From Desulfovibrio sp. Dsv1 (lineage in GTDB: Bacteria; Desulfobacterota; Desulfovibrionia; Desulfovibrionales; Desulfovibrionaceae): 8,665 bases of DNA. This document shows positions 6,788 to 8,665 of the stretch, one piece after another. How positions within the stretch are numbered: the first letter of the stretch is position 1; the number at the start of each line of letters is the position of its first letter. A program made the translations under genes and the position numbers. A model generated the notes under the pieces. The model saw only the letters and a list, made by a program, of their open reading frames with translations, was not told the origin of the DNA and did no database searches. The stretch is taken from the NCBI GenBank assembly GCA_000403945.1, contig APFI01000119.1, positions 1 to 8,665 of the forward strand, read 5' to 3'.

Positions 6788-7855
6788 ATGATCAACCTCC
6801 TCAATCTCACCCTTCCCGAACTCACAGACTGGATGCAGACTGAACTGGGGGAACCCAAGTTCCGGGCCGTGCAGGTCTGGCAATGGATCTGGCAGAAAAT
6901 GGCCCGTGATTTCGAGGCCATGAGCAATGTCTCCAAGGCATGCCGGGAGCGTCTGGCGAAAACGGCGCGCATTGCCTGGCCCGAAGTGGCTCAAGTACAG
7001 GAAAGCAGTGACGGCACTACCAAGTTTCTGCTCCGCTTGGAAGACGGAGCGCTGGTTGAAACCGTGCTGATTCCCTCTGATTCCCGCGAGGGCGTGCGCC
7101 GCTGGACCCAGTGCCTGTCCTCCCAAGTGGGTTGCGCCATGGACTGTACCTTCTGCGCCACAGGCGGCATGGGCTTTGAGCGGAATATGAATATGGGTGA
7201 AATTCTGGGCCAGATTCTGGTGGCTCGCGAGCATCTGGGCGACAATCGGCCCGACCGGCCCATGCTGCGCAATCTGGTTTTCATGGGCATGGGCGAACCC
7301 CTGCTCAACCTGCGCGAGGTCATGCGCGCCCTGCAAAGCCTGAACAACGACAAGGGACTCAATTTTTCGCCGCGCCGGATCACGGTCTCCACCTGCGGCA
7401 TTGAAAAGGGTCTGGCCGAGCTGGGTGAAAGCGGCTTGGCCTATCTGGCCGTGTCCCTGCACGCGCCCAACCAGGAACTACGCGCCAGAATCATGCCCAA
7501 GGCCGCGCGCTGGCCCCTAGGTCAGCTGCTGACCGCGCTTAAATCCTATCCGCTGAAGACGCGGGAACGGATCACCTTTGAATACCTGCTGCTGGGCGGG
7601 GTCACCGACAGGCCGGAACAGGCTGCGGAACTGGCGCGGATGGTGGCCGACATCAAGGGCAAACTCAACCTTATCGTCTACAATCCCACCAAAGGCGCGC
7701 CCTACGCGGCACCGGACGAAGCGCGCGTGCTGGCCTTCGAGCAATGCCTCTGGAAGCGCCATATCACAGCCATCATCCGCAAAAGCAAGGGGCAGGACAT
7801 CAAGGCCGCCTGCGGCCAGCTCAAGGCCGCGAGAGGCTTGACGCCGCTGCAATGA
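6788..7855 (+). CDS. rlmN: Dual-specificity RNA methyltransferase RlmN (radical SAM)
   Basis: The protein has 355 residues and is full length. ATG 6788 has AGGA 7 bases upstream (6777-6780). The enzyme methylates carbon 2 of A2503 in 23S rRNA and of A37 in some tRNAs, using S-adenosylmethionine, a 4Fe-4S cluster and a methylated cysteine. Visible hallmarks: an N-terminal helical domain with KFRAVQVWQWIWQK (24-37); ETVLIP (91-96); the radical SAM cluster cysteines C116, C120 and C123 in CAMDCTFC; and the SAM-binding GMGEPLLN (167-174). C109 (seven residues before the first cluster Cys) and C342 in KAACGQL match the two catalytic cysteines of the family (E. coli C118 and C355). SLHAPNQ..RARIMP (223-237) and the C-terminal KGQDIKAACGQL are also typical. 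No key residue is missing. It sits alone between an IS remnant and a decayed minus-strand operon, and its codon use matches an undisturbed native gene. Confidence 0.97.
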   Translation: MINLLNLTLPELTDWMQTELGEPKFRAVQVWQWIWQKMARDFEAMSNVSKACRERLAKTARIAWPEVAQVQESSDGTTKFLLRLEDGALVETVLIPSDSREGVRRWTQCLSSQVGCAMDCTFCATGGMGFERNMNMGEILGQILVAREHLGDNRPDRPMLRNLVFMGMGEPLLNLREVMRALQSLNNDKGLNFSPRRITVSTCGIEKGLAELGESGLAYLAVSLHAPNQELRARIMPKAARWPLGQLLTALKSYPLKTRERITFEYLLLGGVTDRPEQAAELARMVADIKGKLNLIVYNPTKGAPYAAPDEARVLAFEQCLWKRHITAIIRKSKGQDIKAACGQLKAARGLTPLQ

Positions 7856-7899
7856 AAAAGCGTAGAGGGCTTCCGGGGTGGTATTCGAGGAAACGCTTT
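7855..7899 (-). terminator. Possible minus-strand terminator overlapping the rlmN stop
   Basis: AAAGCGT (7857-7863) and ACGCTTT (7893-7899) form a perfect 7-base stem with a long 29-base loop. Read leftward, the stem runs into TTTTT (7855-7859), as expected of a terminator for the minus-strand genes ending at 7905. Read rightward there is no T-run. The long loop lowers confidence. Confidence 0.3.
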
Positions 7900-7904
7900 G
7901 CACC

Positions 7905-8150
7905 TTACGCCGAGCCGGTTTGCCGCCGTCCCGCCGCCAGCAAGACAACCGCCGCGTAGGTACCCGGTAACAGCAGGGCCGCCGCCGACAAGTAATACAC
8001 CACAGTGGGCGAGGCACGCCAAGGGTTAATCAGGCCATAAAGAAAAGCGAAAGGCAGATGGACACCAGCCCGCTGCCAATGGCGGCCAGCATGACGGCCA
8101 CCCAGAGCAACTTGAAAAAGAACGGAAAACAGACAAGGCTCTTTTTTCAT
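7905..8150 (-). pseudogene. Small two-helix membrane protein, apparently twice frameshifted
   Basis: ATG at 8150 overlaps the stop of the upstream gene (ATGA). The frame from this ATG stays open for 81 residues to a stop at 7905-7907. Its middle (residues about 5-36) is not membrane-like, whereas another frame over the same bases gives a clean transmembrane helix, FFFKLLWVAVMLAAIGSGL, ending SLFFMA. The start frame then resumes with YGLINPWRASPTVVYYLSAA and LLLPGTYAAVVLLA, a second helix, and a short basic tail. The simplest reading is an original protein of about 80 residues with two hydrophobic helices, hit by two indels that cancel: one near the A-run after MKK (8142-8147) and one near 8035-8045. 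I do not recognise the family. As the second gene of an Fe-S oxidoreductase module it was probably a membrane anchor or accessory subunit. If the 81-residue frame is translated as it stands, only one helix remains. Confidence 0.45.
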
Positions 8151-8614
8151 GGCAGCCGCCTTTTCTGTTTTTTCCGCCAGAGGCGCACACCGGTCAGGGC
8201 GGCGCTGATCAGAGGTTCCCGCAGCATCGTGCTCATCAGGAGGTTTTCCTTGTTCATGCTGACCCCGGCCGATCACAGACTGGGATGGTCGAAGCTGATC
8301 TGGTCTTTGCACAGCAGTTCCGCTTCACCTCGCGGAAGGACTGCAAGGAAACATAAAAAGTGTTGGTGCCGCTGTTTTCATTGAGACCGAAAATATTTCC
8401 CTGACGCTCTGCGGCTGTAATTCCGGCCTTACGCACGATCTCCTCGCGCGGCTCTATGCTCTGCGCTTGGCGGGGCAGACCGCGATGCAGGCGGGCCGCG
8501 TCCGTTGAACAGAGGTTGGTGCAGGACGGATTGATGCAGTGCATGCAGCGTCGGGGCAAAAAATCCTACGCGTGCCCCAACCGTCTGTACTGTGCAGGAT
8601 TGAATAGAAGTCAT
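8147..8614 (-). pseudogene. Decayed DmsB/FdnH-type 4Fe-4S ferredoxin subunit of a membrane oxidoreductase
   Basis: On the minus strand, LPRRCMHCINPSCTNLC has the C-x2-C-x4-C-x3-C spacing of a cluster site in DmsB/FdnH/PhsB-type electron-transfer subunits (Cys codons 8547-8509). Only a few codons later another frame reads RPACIAVCPAK (8498-8466), the last cluster region of the same family. Roughly 60 residues normally lie between, so an internal deletion removed at least one cluster. The first frame then gives EPREEIVRKAGI..ERQGNIFGLNENSG and NTFYVSLQSFREVKR. A shift leads to LLCKDQISFDHPSL, then an in-frame stop, then a tail with LISAALTGVRLWRKKQ ending at 8147-8149. Upstream of LPRRC the frame is broken at the T-run (8558-8563) and the N-terminal cluster region is absent. 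Such subunits pass electrons between a catalytic molybdo-subunit and a membrane quinone subunit. Which enzyme it served cannot be told. Confidence 0.7.
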
Positions 8615-8633
8615 TTCATAATTCCAGAAAAAG

Positions 8634-8663
8634 TCATGAAAATCGTGTAATCGAATTTCATGA
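8634..8663. promoter_or_regulatory. 30-base imperfect palindrome upstream of the Fe-S pseudogene
   Basis: TCATGAAA (8634-8641) pairs perfectly with TTTCATGA (8656-8663). After one A-A mismatch, TCG (8643-8645) pairs with CGA (8652-8654) around the loop TGTAAT. This gives 11 of 12 paired positions. A related half-site TTTCATAA lies at 8614-8621. It may be a repressor/activator operator of the minus-strand module, or a hairpin; no T-run is seen before the window ends. Confidence 0.4.
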
Positions 8664-8665
8664 GC

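Overview
The window is GC-rich bacterial DNA with a Gram-negative character: an outer-membrane TolC-type lipoprotein, a periplasmic adaptor and multi-cluster Fe-S oxidoreductase remnants. From memory of protein style it looks most like a Desulfovibrio-type sulfate reducer (Desulfovibrionaceae). That placement is inference and could not be checked here.

Left part (1-5520), four plus-strand genes in a probable operon. The first is cut by the window edge. It is the C-terminal end of a polyketide/PUFA-synthase-like multidomain enzyme, with a ketoreductase-like segment followed by a double-hotdog dehydratase-like domain. After a 77-base gap come a TolC-family outer-membrane lipoprotein, an HlyD/periplasmic-adaptor protein whose start overlaps the previous stop (TGATG), and, after 9 bases, a polytopic MOP-superfamily (Wzx/MATE-like) flippase. 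Together they suggest synthesis and export of a lipid, polyketide or glycolipid product across both membranes. No ABC, RND or MFS pump, the usual energised partner of adaptor plus TolC, is visible in the window.

Middle part (5521-6787), no intact gene. A roughly 480-base AT-richer stretch holds several small inverted repeats. It is followed by a decayed IS5-family (IS427-like) insertion sequence at about 6001-6724, with recognisable imperfect terminal repeats. Its transposase is broken across reading frames and has an internal deletion.

Right part. An intact rlmN (23S rRNA/tRNA adenine-C2 methyltransferase, radical SAM) lies at 6788-7855. Facing it on the minus strand (7905-8614) are two adjacent decayed genes of a membrane oxidoreductase module. 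One is a DmsB/FdnH-type 4Fe-4S subunit with an internal deletion and frameshifts. The other is a small two-helix membrane protein with two apparently compensating frameshifts. They still share an ATGA stop/start overlap. Upstream of them, at the window edge, is a strong 30-base dyad with a third related half-site. rlmN is thus an intact housekeeping gene between two zones of gene decay.
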